Shown here: in pieces, positions 44,510 to 55,325 of the stretch | How the letters are laid out: each line of letters opens with the position of its first letter | Position numbering within the stretch: position 1 is the stretch's first letter | NCBI RefSeq assembly: GCF_000264945.2 | Contig: NZ_CP013070.1 | Location: 1,054,001 to 1,118,000 of the forward strand | Origin: Sphingobium indicum B90A | Lineage (GTDB): Bacteria > Pseudomonadota > Alphaproteobacteria > Sphingomonadales > Sphingomonadaceae | DNA: 64,000 bases | Direction of reading: 5' to 3' | Notes under the pieces: model-generated | Told to the model about the DNA's origin: nothing | The model's input: only the letters and a program-made list of their open reading frames with translations | Database searches by the model: none | Program-made: the position numbers and the translations under genes

Positions 44510-47086
44510 ATGAAACAGTTTCTGATGTGCAGCGCCGCGCTCATTGCCGTGGCCGCACCGGCCGCAGCTTTCGCCCAGTCGACCGGCTCGATTGACTTTG
44601 AAAATGAAATCATCGTGACCGGCGCAACCACGCCCAAAGGGCTGGCGGGCGTTGAATTGCCCGAAACCAGCAAGGCTCGCGGCGTTCTGAACCAGGAAAT
44701 CATCGAACGGCAGATTCCGGGGCAATCCGTCAACGACATCATCAACCTGCTGCCGGGCGTCAGTTTCCAGAACAACGATCCCTTCGGCTCGGCTGGCGGC
44801 ACCATGTATATTCGCGGCTTCGACAACACTCGAATTTCGCAGACCTTCGACGGCGTTCCGTTGAACGATTCCGGCGGCTATTCGATCTATTCCAGCCAGC
44901 AACTCGATTCCGAACTGATCGAGCAAGTTAACGTCAATCTCGGCACGACCGATGTCGACAGCCCCACTGCTGCGGCAACCGGCTCGACGGTCAATTACCG
45001 CACCCGCAATCCCACCGATGATTTCAGCGCGAAGATCGTGGGCTCCGCTGGCGATTTCTCCTTCTTCCGCATGTTCGGGTCGGTCGATACCGGCGTATTC
45101 ACGCCCTGGGGCACCAAGGCTTTCTTCGCCGCCAGCAAGGCAACGAACGATACCATCTTCAATAATCGCGGTGAAATCAGCAAGCAGCAATATAATGCCA
45201 AAATCTATCAACCCATTGGCGATAATGGCGATTTCATCTCCATCGCGGCGCATTATAACGAAGCCTATAACAACCGTTTCGGTTCGGTGACATTCCGCAA
45301 CGACGGCGCGGGGGCCGTGCCCAGCCGGTTCCCGAACAATCGCGACGAGCGCGATTATGTGATACCTTATTGCACGACGCAGATGCCCGCGATTACGGGT
45401 GTTGCCGATGCCGCGACCAGTTGCGGTTCGACCTTCGACGAGCGCGTCAATCCCTCGAAGACCGGAAATATCCGCATCAATTCGCGCTTCACGCTGGCCG
45501 ATGATCTGATCCTGACCGTCGATCCCAGTTTCCAATATGTGCGTGCCAATGGCGGCGGCACGGCTACCGCGCGCGAGGGATTTCGCGACATAAATCCAGG
45601 CAGCGGCGTCACCAATGCAGTCGGCTATCTGGGGGGCAGCCCTTATTTCGGTTATGACGTCAACGGGGATGGCGATCTGCTGGACTCGATCCGCGTGCTC
45701 GCGCCCAGCGAAACCAATACGCGCCGCTACGGCCTGATCGCCTCCCTGCGCTATAATTTCTCAGAGGATCAGTCGATCCGTGTCGCCTACAGCCTTGATT
45801 ATGCGCGGCATCGCCAGACCGGCGAGATTGAGTTCCTGCGCAATGATGGCCAACCGCTCCATGCCTTTCCTCAGGAGGGCAATCCGCTCAGGGATGCGAC
45901 GGGTTCGGTCCTGCAGAAGCGTGATCGTTTCTCAAAGGCGATCCTGCATCAGATCGCCGGAGAATATCGCGGCAAGTTCGACGCGCTGACCGTAACGGCC
46001 GGCGTGCGCGCGCCTTTCTTCAAACGCGACCTCAATAATTACTGCGCGACGTCGAGCGCTACGGGCTTCGTGGAATGTTTCGGCACGAACAGCGCGGGCG
46101 CGGCGCAATATGCGGCGCTCAATCCGACCATCCAGGGACCGCAGCGGCGGGTGTTCAAATATGACAAGATCCTGCCCAACATCGGCCTGACCTATGACGT
46201 GACCGATGCAATTGGCCTTTTCGGCAATTATTCGAAGGGCTTGCAGGTTCCAGGCACCGACAATCTGTACAACAGCTTCTTCTTTGCGCCCGATACGGCA
46301 TCGGCCAAGCCGTCGCCCGAAACCACGGACAATTTCGACCTGGGCGTGCGCTATCGCAGCAGCAAGGTTCAAGCGCAGCTATCGCTCTGGTACACCATCT
46401 ATCAGAACCGGCTGGCGTCCGCCTATGATCCGGAAACGGATCGCACATTGTACCGTAATCTGGGCCGCGTCGACAAATATGGCATCGACGGCAGCCTGTC
46501 TTACCGTCCAATCCCGGAACTGGTCCTCTATGCTTTCGGCTCCTACCTGAAGTCGAAGATCAAGGATGACGTGCTGTATGGCGAATGCACGTCCGGCAAT
46601 GTTTCGGGGGGCGTTGCGGGCTGCGCTGCAGTTGGCGACCCGATTTATGCACAGACCAGCGGTAAGCGGGAATCAGGCGCACCCGTCTATACTATCGGCG
46701 GTCGCGCGCAGGCGACCCTGGGGCCGGTGGAACTGGGCGTGCAGGTGAAGCGCACCGGGCCGCGTTATGTCAACGACCTCAACCGTCCGTTCACCTTGGG
46801 CGGCACCATCATCGGCGGCGTGGCGGTCAGCGGCGGCGCGCAGGTTATGGATGCCAAGGCGCCGGCCTATACGCTGGTCGATCTGGATGCGCGTCTTAGC
46901 CTTGCTCCACTGGGAATGGGCGACAAGACCTATCTGCAGTTGAATGTCAGCAATGTGTTCGACAAGCTCTATTATGGCGGCTTTGACGGACGCCTTGACG
47001 CCGGCTTCGCTGCGGCCAGCAACCTGCCTTTCGTGCAGATCGGCTCCCCGCGGACGTTCATCGGTTCGGTGGTGTTCGCTTTTTAA
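44510..47086 (+). CDS. TonB-dependent outer-membrane receptor
   Basis: An 858-residue beta-barrel transporter. The signal peptide (MKQFLMCSAALIAVAAPAAAFAQS) is followed by a TonB-box-like EIIVTG (about residue 34). The plug domain shows VNDIINLLPGVSFQNNDPFGSAGGTMYIRGF, and the barrel ends with the canonical aromatic F at the C-terminus (GSVVFAF). It probably imports a siderophore, cofactor or glycan. No transport partner, hydrolase or sigma/anti-sigma gene is adjacent. GC content looks lower in its first half and in the upstream region than in neighbours, so it may be a later insertion between clpX and mtgA. Confidence 0.9.
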   Translation: MKQFLMCSAALIAVAAPAAAFAQSTGSIDFENEIIVTGATTPKGLAGVELPETSKARGVLNQEIIERQIPGQSVNDIINLLPGVSFQNNDPFGSAGGTMYIRGFDNTRISQTFDGVPLNDSGGYSIYSSQQLDSELIEQVNVNLGTTDVDSPTAAATGSTVNYRTRNPTDDFSAKIVGSAGDFSFFRMFGSVDTGVFTPWGTKAFFAASKATNDTIFNNRGEISKQQYNAKIYQPIGDNGDFISIAAHYNEAYNNRFGSVTFRNDGAGAVPSRFPNNRDERDYVIPYCTTQMPAITGVADAATSCGSTFDERVNPSKTGNIRINSRFTLADDLILTVDPSFQYVRANGGGTATAREGFRDINPGSGVTNAVGYLGGSPYFGYDVNGDGDLLDSIRVLAPSETNTRRYGLIASLRYNFSEDQSIRVAYSLDYARHRQTGEIEFLRNDGQPLHAFPQEGNPLRDATGSVLQKRDRFSKAILHQIAGEYRGKFDALTVTAGVRAPFFKRDLNNYCATSSATGFVECFGTNSAGAAQYAALNPTIQGPQRRVFKYDKILPNIGLTYDVTDAIGLFGNYSKGLQVPGTDNLYNSFFFAPDTASAKPSPETTDNFDLGVRYRSSKVQAQLSLWYTIYQNRLASAYDPETDRTLYRNLGRVDKYGIDGSLSYRPIPELVLYAFGSYLKSKIKDDVLYGECTSGNVSGGVAGCAAVGDPIYAQTSGKRESGAPVYTIGGRAQATLGPVELGVQVKRTGPRYVNDLNRPFTLGGTIIGGVAVSGGAQVMDAKAPAYTLVDLDARLSLAPLGMGDKTYLQLNVSNVFDKLYYGGFDGRLDAGFAAASNLPFVQIGSPRTFIGSVVFAF

Positions 47087-47111
47087 GCAGCCATTCTGGT
47101 AGCGGAGAAGG

Positions 47112-47143
47112 AAAGGGCGCGGAGAAATCCGTGCCCTTTCTCA
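47112..47143 (+). terminator. Intrinsic terminator after the TonB receptor
   Basis: AAAGGGCGCGGA pairs with TCCGTGCCCTTT around GAAA, with one GT pair. It sits between the receptor stop and the end of mtgA, which converge, so it could work in both directions; the T-run on the plus side is weak. Confidence 0.65.
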
Positions 47144-47839
47144 TTTCAGGCAGCTGTCCAGCCCGTCGCGCTGGACTATGCCGATGCGGGTGGCGATGCT
47201 GTTGCCGTAGCGGCGGGTGAAGCCGTGCGGATCGATCGCCGCGCGTTTCTTGGGCAGGGGCAGAACGGCGGCCAGACGGGCGGCTTCGGCGCGGGTCAGG
47301 CGCTGGGCGCCATGGCGGAAATAGCGGATCGCGCCGGCCTGCGCGCCATAGGTGCCGATGCCGGTTTCCGCGACGTTGAGATAAACCTCCATGATCCGCC
47401 GCTTGCCCCAGATCGCTTCGATCAGCAGCGTGAACCAGGCCTCCAGCCCCTTGCGGACAAAGCCGCCGCCCTGGAACAGGAAAACATTTTTCGCTGTTTG
47501 CTGGCTGATGGTCGATCCGCCCCGGATGCGGCCGCCGCTGGCATTGTGGCGCATCGCCTGGGCGATGGCGACCGCGTCGAAGCCGTGATGGCTGCAAAAG
47601 CGGCTATCCTCCGCCGCGATGGCGGCGCGCGCCATGTCCGGGTCCATCCTGTCCAGGCTCATCCAATCCTTGGTTATGCCGTTGGGGTCCAGCAGCATCG
47701 TCCACGTCACCGGCGGCGGCACGAAGCGATAGATCACCACCATCAGCAGCGACAGGGCGACGAAGCCGCCGACGATTTTGAGAAATATCCCGATCCATCG
47801 GGAGCGGCGGCGAGGGGCGGCGGACTTGGCGTTCATCAT
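47141..47839 (-). CDS. mtgA: Monofunctional biosynthetic peptidoglycan transglycosylase
   Basis: A 232-residue GT51 glycosyltransferase that polymerises lipid II into glycan strands. One N-terminal transmembrane helix (about residues 15-40) is followed by the conserved EDSRFCSHHGFD (first catalytic Glu), GGSTISQQTAKNVFL and RKGLEAWFTLLIEAIWGKRRIMEVYLNVAETG motifs. No transpeptidase domain is present. Two ATG codons (47839 and 47836) are adjacent. It converges on the TonB receptor. Confidence 0.94.
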   Translation of the reverse strand: MMNAKSAAPRRRSRWIGIFLKIVGGFVALSLLMVVIYRFVPPPVTWTMLLDPNGITKDWMSLDRMDPDMARAAIAAEDSRFCSHHGFDAVAIAQAMRHNASGGRIRGGSTISQQTAKNVFLFQGGGFVRKGLEAWFTLLIEAIWGKRRIMEVYLNVAETGIGTYGAQAGAIRYFRHGAQRLTRAEAARLAAVLPLPKKRAAIDPHGFTRRYGNSIATRIGIVQRDGLDSCLK

Positions 47840-47938
47840 TCCGTGGTAGCGCGGTTGCGCGGCGGTTCAAGATGGGAGCCTATGCTTCGTCATTCGGGCC
47901 TCCGCTGGAATGACGAGTGGGAAAGGGCGAGCGGATAC

Positions 47939-47967
47939 AAAAAAGCCCCGGATTTTACTCCGGGGCT
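47939..47967 (-). terminator. Rho-independent terminator of rpoH
   Basis: On the minus strand AGCCCCGGA pairs with TCCGGGGCT around GTAAAA and is followed by a six-T run. It lies about 20 bases after the rpoH stop. Confidence 0.88.
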
Positions 47968-47989
47968 CCTTTGCGTTCCGCAAATCCGA

Positions 47990-48904
47990 TCAGACGGCGG
48001 CGAGGCGGGAAATCTTGCCCAGCCTGTCGCCCGCAATCCGCATCATCGCCTTTTGCAGCTTCTCGAAGGCGCGGACCTCGATCTGACGGACGCGTTCGCG
48101 GCTGACGCCATAGACCTGCGAGAGTTCCTCCAGCGTCTTGGGTTCTTCTGCCAGGCGGCGTTCCGCCAGGATATGCTTCTCGCGATCGTTGAGGTCGTCC
48201 ATCGCCTCCACCAGCATGTCGTGGCGCAGTTCGCTTTCCTGCCGGTCGGCGACGCGTTCGTCCTGCAATGGATCGCTATCGGCCAGCCAATCCTGCCACT
48301 GGCCCTCGCCATCCTCGCGCATCGGCACGTTGAGCGACGTGTCGCCGCCCATCGCCATGCGGCGGTTCATGGAGATCACGTCCTCCTCCGTGACGCCCAG
48401 ATCGGTGGCGATCTTCTTGACGTCGTCGGGGTGCAGGTCGCCATCCTCGAAGGCTTCGATATTGTTCTTCATCCGGCGCAGGTTGAAGAACAGCTTTTTC
48501 TGCGCGGCGGTGGTGCCCATCTTCACAAGGCTCCAGGACCGCAGGATGAATTCCTGGATAGAGGCGCGAATCCACCACATCGCATAGGTCGCCAGACGGA
48601 AGCCGCGATCCGGCTCGAACTTCTTGACGCCCTGCATCAGCCCGATATTGCCTTCGCTGATCAGCTCGCTGACCGGCAGGCCATAGCCGCGATAGCCCAT
48701 GGCGATCTTCGCGACCAGTCGCAGGTGCGAGGTCACGAGCTGCGCCGCAGCTTCCGAATCCTGATGTTCGGCATAGCGCTTCGCGAGCATATATTCCTGC
48801 TCGGGCGTCAAAATCGGAAATTTGCGGATTTCCGACAGATAGCGGTTGAGGCTGGCTTCACCGCCCAGCGCCGGAACCGCGGGGACATTGCTCTTGTCAG
48901 CCAT
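47990..48904 (-). CDS. rpoH: RNA polymerase heat-shock sigma factor RpoH
   Basis: A 304-residue sigma-32 factor. Region 2 has YRGYGLPVSELISEGNIGLMQGVKKFEPDRGFRLATYAMWWIRASIQEFILRSWSLVKMGTT, the typical RpoH form including the QEFILRSWSLV box, and region 4 ends in VSRERVRQIEVRAFEKLQKAM. The ATG at 48904 follows AAAGGTGACGAC, whereas a longer frame to 48967 has no homology. A probable target promoter lies before clpP in the same window. Many alphaproteobacteria carry two RpoH proteins; which this is cannot be told. Confidence 0.96.
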   Translation of the reverse strand: MADKSNVPAVPALGGEASLNRYLSEIRKFPILTPEQEYMLAKRYAEHQDSEAAAQLVTSHLRLVAKIAMGYRGYGLPVSELISEGNIGLMQGVKKFEPDRGFRLATYAMWWIRASIQEFILRSWSLVKMGTTAAQKKLFFNLRRMKNNIEAFEDGDLHPDDVKKIATDLGVTEEDVISMNRRMAMGGDTSLNVPMREDGEGQWQDWLADSDPLQDERVADRQESELRHDMLVEAMDDLNDREKHILAERRLAEEPKTLEELSQVYGVSRERVRQIEVRAFEKLQKAMMRIAGDRLGKISRLAAV

Positions 48905-48979
48905 GTCGTCACCTTTCCCTTTCATGCGCGGCGGGACCCAGAAGAGGCGTCCAAGGCGCCGTCGCAAACTTGTCCAAAA

Positions 48980-49942
48980 CTATACGTGAAGCTCGCTTAA
49001 CAGTTCCTGCATATCGGCAGGGAGTTTGCTGTCGAAGCTGAGCGCCTCACCCGTTACCGGATGTATGAACCCCAGCCTCTTCGCATGCAATGCCTGCCTG
49101 TTGAAACCCAGCGTTTCCAGTATCGATTTGAAACCTTTTCTCTCTCTACCGTAAACCGGGTCTCCGATCAAGGGGTGTCCCAGATGCGCCATATGGACGC
49201 GGACCTGATGCGTCCGCCCGGTTTCCAGCCTGCATTCCACCATGGCCGCGCCGCGCAGCCTTTCCATTGTCCGGTAATGCGTCACGGCATGTTTGCCCCG
49301 CCCTTCCCGATGAACCGCCATCTTCTTTCGATCGGCGTCGGATCGGCCGATCCAACTGTCGACCGTGCCGGCCGCCGGTTGCGGCACGCCATAGACGATG
49401 GCGGCATAGAGCCGGTCGATCGAATGCGCCTTGAACTGCTGCGCCAGCCCTTCATGCGCGCGGTCGGACTTTGCGACGACCAGCAGGCCAGAAGTATCCT
49501 TGTCGATGCGATGAACGATGCCGGGGCGCGCCACGCCGCCGATTCCGGAGAGTCGGCCCTGGCAATGATGGAGCAGCGCATTGACCAGCGTCCCGTCCAG
49601 ATTGCCCGCCGCCGGGTGGACGACCAGGCCCGCGGGCTTGTCGATGACGATCAGGTCCGCGTCCTCATGGACGATGGCCAGGGGGATGTCCTGCGCCACG
49701 GCCTCCGCCTCCATCGGCGGGGGCAGGACGATGGCGAAGGCCTGCCCTGCGGCGACCTTCATGGAGGGATTGGGGGATCGGCCGGCATGGGCGGGGCGGC
49801 CTGTCACCTGGCCTTCCGCGATCAGCGCCTTCAGCCGTTCGCGCGACAGGTCGGGAACCAGCTCGGCAAGCGCCTTGTCGAGGCGCATGCCGTCCTGCGC
49901 CTCGCCGATTGTCGCTTCAATGATGGAAACCCCCGAAACCAT
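48980..49942 (-). CDS. rluD: Ribosomal large subunit pseudouridine synthase, RluD family
   Basis: A 320-residue RluA-family pseudouridine synthase. An S4 RNA-binding domain (MRLDKALAELVPDLSRERLKALIAEGQV) precedes the catalytic domain, whose active-site Asp is in VHRIDKDTSGLLVVAK. The conserved HYRTMERLRG and CRLETGRTHQVRVHMAHLGHPLIGDPVYG segments are intact. RluD modifies helix 69 of 23S rRNA. The ATG at 49942 is used; the frame extends to 49978 but would overlap the divergent JAMM gene start. Confidence 0.92.
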   Translation of the reverse strand: MVSGVSIIEATIGEAQDGMRLDKALAELVPDLSRERLKALIAEGQVTGRPAHAGRSPNPSMKVAAGQAFAIVLPPPMEAEAVAQDIPLAIVHEDADLIVIDKPAGLVVHPAAGNLDGTLVNALLHHCQGRLSGIGGVARPGIVHRIDKDTSGLLVVAKSDRAHEGLAQQFKAHSIDRLYAAIVYGVPQPAAGTVDSWIGRSDADRKKMAVHREGRGKHAVTHYRTMERLRGAAMVECRLETGRTHQVRVHMAHLGHPLIGDPVYGRERKGFKSILETLGFNRQALHAKRLGFIHPVTGEALSFDSKLPADMQELLSELHV

Positions 49943-49959
49943 TGGGTAGGAAGGTAGGA

Positions 49960-50361
49960 ATGAGGGTTTCGATTTCAAGGGGTCTGCTGGAACAAATCAT
50001 GTCCGAAGCGGCGGCCGACCGGCATGAGGTCTGCGGCTTGCTTCTGGGGGAGGCGGGACGGATCGAAGCGGTTCGGCCCGCCGCCAATGTCGCGCCCGAT
50101 CCGGCACGCCATTTCGAACTGGACCCCGCGGTGCTGATCGCGGCCCATCGCGATGCGCGGGCGGGCGGGGCGCGGATCGTCGGTCATTATCATTCGCACC
50201 CCGGTGGCCTGGCCGTGCCGTCCGAAACCGACGCGGCCTGGGCAGCGCCCGACGGCGGCCTATGGCTGATCGTCGGGGGAGAGGCGGCCCGCCTGTGGGT
50301 GGCCGAGCCGGGGCAGGACGGACGGGTGCAATTTGTCGAGGCTTTGCTCGACATCATGTGA
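49960..50361 (+). CDS. JAMM/Mov34-family metallopeptidase
   Basis: A 133-residue MPN+ protein. The zinc site is complete: E of the first helix region (RHEVCGLLLGE), HYHSHPGG (HxH) and the Ser-x-x-x-Asp ending PSETD. Bacterial relatives cut ubiquitin-like sulfur carriers such as those of cysteine or thiamine synthesis, or process other small proteins; no such partner is next door. A strong GGAAGGTAGGA precedes the ATG at 49960. It is divergent from rluD and followed by chpT 81 bases later. Confidence 0.88.
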   Translation: MRVSISRGLLEQIMSEAAADRHEVCGLLLGEAGRIEAVRPAANVAPDPARHFELDPAVLIAAHRDARAGGARIVGHYHSHPGGLAVPSETDAAWAAPDGGLWLIVGGEAARLWVAEPGQDGRVQFVEALLDIM

Positions 50362-50442
50362 GGGAGGGTTGCATCGCGCGGCGGGGCAGCGCATTAGCCG
50401 TTCATTCCTTCCTGTTCATTTTTGCGGCGGCAGCGAACCTTC

Positions 50443-51096
50443 ATGACCAATCCGATCGACAGCATCGATTTTGCCAGCCTGCTCTGCTCGCGCCTGTGCC
50501 ATGACCTTCTCAGTCCGGTCGGCGCGCTCAACAACGGGCTTGAGCTGATGGCGGACGAGACGGACCCGGAAATGCGGCAACGCTGCCTTGACCTGCTGGC
50601 GGACAGCGCCAAGACGTCCGCGAACAAGCTGAAATTCTTTCGCCTGGCCTTCGGTTCGGCGGGCGGCTTCGGCGATGCCGTGCCGACCCATGAGGCGCGG
50701 GTGGCGATAGAGGGCATGTTCGCGGCTTCGGGCCGGGTGAAGATTGGCTGGCTGGTCGAGGACGACATGCTGGAAAAACTGCCGGTCAAGGTGCTGCTGA
50801 ACCTGGCGCTGATCGCGGGCGATGCGCTGGTGCGGGGCGGTCAGCTTGACATCGGGGCGGAGAAGCGGCCAGGCGTGACGGAGATCGTCGTGCGGGCGGA
50901 AGGGCCGAAGCTGGTGCTCGACCCTGACCTGCGGGCCGCGCTGGCGGGGACTTTGCCGCCGGAGGGGCTGGCTTCGCGAACGTCGGCGGCGTGGATGGTG
51001 CGCACCCTGGTGACGAGCGTCGGCGGCGAGATCGCGCTATCGCCTGCCGGCGAGCCGATATTGCTGTTCGGGGCGTCCATTCCGGAGGCGCGTTAA
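50443..51096 (+). CDS. chpT: Histidine phosphotransferase ChpT
   Basis: A 217-residue phosphotransfer protein of the CckA-ChpT-CtrA relay, which controls the alphaproteobacterial cell cycle. The phosphoryl-accepting His is in [18 protein letters not shown], the typical ChpT form of the H-box with an adjacent Asp; the C-terminal half resembles a degenerate HATPase fold and ends with an ATP-site-like [13 protein letters not shown]. The ATG at 50443 gives the standard N-terminus. It overlaps the nitronate monooxygenase-type gene by four bases at their ends (convergent). Confidence 0.9.
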   Translation: MTNPIDSIDFASLLCSRLCHDLLSPVGALNNGLELMADETDPEMRQRCLDLLADSAKTSANKLKFFRLAFGSAGGFGDAVPTHEARVAIEGMFAASGRVKIGWLVEDDMLEKLPVKVLLNLALIAGDALVRGGQLDIGAEKRPGVTEIVVRAEGPKLVLDPDLRAALAGTLPPEGLASRTSAAWMVRTLVTSVGGEIALSPAGEPILLFGASIPEAR

Positions 51097-52145
51097 GCGC
51101 TTTCCCGCATTTCCCTCGCCAGAAGGCGGATAAGGTCGGCGGCGGGCATGGCGCGAGCCAGCGGCGCGCCCTGGCCGGCCCATTGCGCGCCGAAGCCGCC
51201 TTCGCCCTTGGCCTTCGCCGCGGCGTTGAGCGCTTTGCCGGCATCATAGGCGATCGGATAGGCGGGCGGCAGCAACGCGGCTTCGGCGTCCCAGGCGGTG
51301 AAGCGATTGGCAAGGCAGCGGGCCGGGCGGCCTGAAATGGCGCGCGTCATCACGGTATGATGGGCGCCGGGGCCCGCGAGGGCGGCGCGATAGGCTTCGT
51401 CGGCGCTGCTTTCCGTGCAGGCGATGAAGGCGGTGCCGAGCTGCGCTGCGACCGCGCCGAGCGCAAGAGCGGCGCGAACGCCTTGCCCATCCATGATGCC
51501 GCCCGCCGCGATCACAGGCAGTCCGCATTGGGCGACGAGCAGGCGGGTGAGGGCGAAGGTGCCGAGCTGGTCGTCAGGCGCCTCGGGATCGAAGGCGCCT
51601 CTATGGCCCCCTGCCTCATGGCCTTGCGCGACTATGGCGTCGACGCCTGCCTCCCGCGCGGCCCGCGCTTCGGCAGGATTGGTGGCGGTGGCGAGGAGAA
51701 GGCATCCGGCTTGCTTGAGTGCCGCGATGCGGGTTGGATCGGGCAGTCCGAAGTGGAAGCTGACGACCGGCGGCGCGAGTTCGACCAGGACGGCAAGCAT
51801 CGCGTCGTCCTCGACGAAGCTGCGGTAGATTTCGTGAAGGGCGGCTGGGGGGCGGGCGTCATAGGCCTGGAACAGCGGCGTCAGCGTGGCCAGCCAGGCC
51901 GCTTCCCTGGCGGGGTCGCCACGGGCCGGCGCATGAGTGAAGAGATTGACGTTGAAGGGGCGGTCGGTCCGGGCGCGGACGGCTTCCATCATGGCGCGGG
52001 CGCCTGTCGCATCGGTCGCGCCTACGGCAATGGAGCCGAGCGCCCCGGCATTGGAGACGGCTGCCGCCATGGCGGGCGTGGAGACGCCGGCCATGGGCGC
52101 CTGGACGATGGGATGGGACAGGCCGAGCGACTCGATGATCGACAT
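51093..52145 (-). CDS. NAD(P)H-dependent flavin oxidoreductase, nitronate monooxygenase-like
   Basis: A 350-residue TIM-barrel FMN enzyme of the NMO/enoyl-ACP reductase II family. The N-terminus [28 protein letters not shown] and the [12 protein letters not shown] flavin segment are typical; [31 protein letters not shown] is the phosphate-binding part. It may oxidise nitroalkanes to protect against 3-nitropropionate, or act as an alternative reductase. Convergent on chpT with a four-base overlap. Confidence 0.87.
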   Translation of the reverse strand: MSIIESLGLSHPIVQAPMAGVSTPAMAAAVSNAGALGSIAVGATDATGARAMMEAVRARTDRPFNVNLFTHAPARGDPAREAAWLATLTPLFQAYDARPPAALHEIYRSFVEDDAMLAVLVELAPPVVSFHFGLPDPTRIAALKQAGCLLLATATNPAEARAAREAGVDAIVAQGHEAGGHRGAFDPEAPDDQLGTFALTRLLVAQCGLPVIAAGGIMDGQGVRAALALGAVAAQLGTAFIACTESSADEAYRAALAGPGAHHTVMTRAISGRPARCLANRFTAWDAEAALLPPAYPIAYDAGKALNAAAKAKGEGGFGAQWAGQGAPLARAMPAADLIRLLAREMRESA

Positions 52146-52253
52146 GGGACGATTGTCGGAGCTTTGCGGGAGGCGGGCAATGGGGAGGATTAGGACTGGA
52201 TATCCGGCTTCCGCGTTCAGGTGGCGTTCCCGTCATCTCTATCGCCCGAAATG

Positions 52254-52285
52254 AAAAGAGCCCGGTCGCCAGTGCGACCGAGCCC
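52254..52285 (-). terminator. Rho-independent terminator of glnA
   Basis: On the minus strand GGGCTCGGTCGC pairs with GCGACCGGGCTC around ACTG, followed by TTTTC. It lies 23 bases after the glnA stop. Confidence 0.85.
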
Positions 52286-52308
52286 CTTTCCCAACAGTCC
52301 CGAACGGA

Positions 52309-53721
<1,413 letters not shown>

Positions 53722-53833
53722 GTGAACCTTGCCCTTCTTTCATGATACCCCCCCGAAGGGGTAGGTTGATGTGGTCAGCCGCCAAGACTTTTGGAAATGA
53801 TCCCCTGCAAGCCGGCGAGAAGTCGGTGGAAAA

Positions 53834-54178
<345 letters not shown>

Positions 54179-54285
54179 TTATCCCAACTCAAACGCGCGC
54201 CAGATGGCGGGTATGATCCCGCCTTTCGTCCTTCTCGAGTGACGATCACCATGCCCCCCGAAGGCACGCGTCGCCCCTCTTCCTA

Positions 54286-54301
54286 ATCAATTACCGTGCC
54301 A
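54286..54301 (-). promoter_or_regulatory. Sigma-54-like -24/-12 element upstream of glnB
   Basis: On the minus strand TGGCACGGTAATTGAT has the -24 GG, spacing of ten bases and -12 TTG, but the last invariant C of the -12 GC is A. It resembles the TGGCAC-N5-TTGCA consensus with one critical mismatch. The distance to the glnB start is about 115 bases. Fits nitrogen control, if the strain has RpoN. Confidence 0.4.
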
Positions 54302-54354
54302 AATAGCGAATCGCCAGGAACTGCTTTCCGCGATGCAGCAACTTTTGTCCATAT

Positions 54355-54371
54355 TGCCCGGATTCCGGGCA
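54355..54371 (-). terminator. Hairpin downstream of map
   Basis: TGCCCGGATTCCGGGCA is a 17-base stem-loop with 8-bp perfect arms, about 45 bases after the map stop on the minus strand. No T-run follows, so its ability to terminate is doubtful; it may instead act as an RNA 3' end. The 242-base gap 54173-54414 contains this and the sigma-54-like element but no visible gene. Confidence 0.5.
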
Positions 54372-54414
54372 GTATTATGAGGCGATGCCCATTTTTTAGG
54401 CATGGCCGCGATGA

Positions 54415-55245
54415 TCAGCGCTGATAGGGCGGCGCGTCAAGGCCAGCGGGGCTTTTGGTGAAGATTTCGCAGCCTGTTTCGGTAATGCCGATGCTGTGTT
54501 CGAACTGCGCGGACAAGGTGCGGTCGCGGGTGACCGCCGTCCAGCCGTCCTCCAGCATCTTCACGCCGGGCTTGCCGATATTGATCATCGGTTCGATGGT
54601 GAAGAACATGCCTGGCTTGAGTTCCGGTCCCGTGCCGGGGCGGCCGACATGGACCACTTCCGGGCTGTCGTGGAACACGCGGCCCAGGCCATGGCCGCAG
54701 AAATCGCGCACGACGCCATAGCGGTGCTTTTCCGCGTGCCGCTGAATGGCATGGCCGATGTCGCCCAGCGTGTTGCCGGGCTTCGCCTGCTCTATGCCCA
54801 GCATCAGGCATTCATAGGTGACCTCGACCAGGCGGCGCGCCTTGATCGGGGCTTCGCCGCAAATATACATGCGGCTGCTGTCGCCGTGCCAGCCGTCGAC
54901 CAGCGGCGTCACGTCGATATTCAATATGTCGCCTTCCTTGAGCTTCTGATCGCCGGGAATGCCGTGGCAGATGACATTGTTGAGCGAGATGCAGCAGCTA
55001 TGCGTATAGCCGCGATAGCCCAGGGTCGCGGGCACGCCGCCGCCGTCCAGCGTCATGCGGCGGACGATGTCGTCCAACTCGCCGGTGGTGACGCCCGGAA
55101 CCACATGGGGAACCAGGGCGTCCAGTATCTCCGCCGCCAGCCGCCCGGCCTTGCGCATGCCTTCGAAACCGGCCGCGTCATAGAGCTTGATCGCGGTCGA
55201 GCGGGAAATCGGCGCGTCCGCCGTCATCGTCATATATTCGGTCAT
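54415..55245 (-). CDS. map: Methionine aminopeptidase, type I
   Basis: A 276-residue metallopeptidase that removes the initiator Met. Metal ligands are in NIDVTPLVDGWHGDSSRM (Asp pair), GHGLGRVFHDSPEVVHVG (His), FFTIEPMINIG (Glu) and AQFEHSIGITETG (Glu). The N-terminal part has no zinc-finger extension. The ATG at 55245 lies directly after a TATAAT -10 box; two later ATGs (55233 and 55227) are possible. It is divergent from the CinA-like gene. Confidence 0.94.
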   Translation of the reverse strand: MTEYMTMTADAPISRSTAIKLYDAAGFEGMRKAGRLAAEILDALVPHVVPGVTTGELDDIVRRMTLDGGGVPATLGYRGYTHSCCISLNNVICHGIPGDQKLKEGDILNIDVTPLVDGWHGDSSRMYICGEAPIKARRLVEVTYECLMLGIEQAKPGNTLGDIGHAIQRHAEKHRYGVVRDFCGHGLGRVFHDSPEVVHVGRPGTGPELKPGMFFTIEPMINIGKPGVKMLEDGWTAVTRDRTLSAQFEHSIGITETGCEIFTKSPAGLDAPPYQR

Positions 55246-55252
55246 GGACGTG

Positions 55253-55258
55253 ATTATA
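55253..55258 (-). promoter_or_regulatory. Perfect -10 box before map
   Basis: TATAAT on the minus strand ends eight bases before the map ATG at 55245. A start site about seven bases downstream of the -10 would fall at or beside the start codon, giving a leaderless transcript. No good -35 is seen at the usual 16-18 base spacing. Confidence 0.5.
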
Positions 55259-55325
55259 GGCGGGGATGCCGCATAATGCGAGGGGGCGGCTAGGCAGGGG
55301 GCGCGGCAGAGGCTATGGCCAGCCC

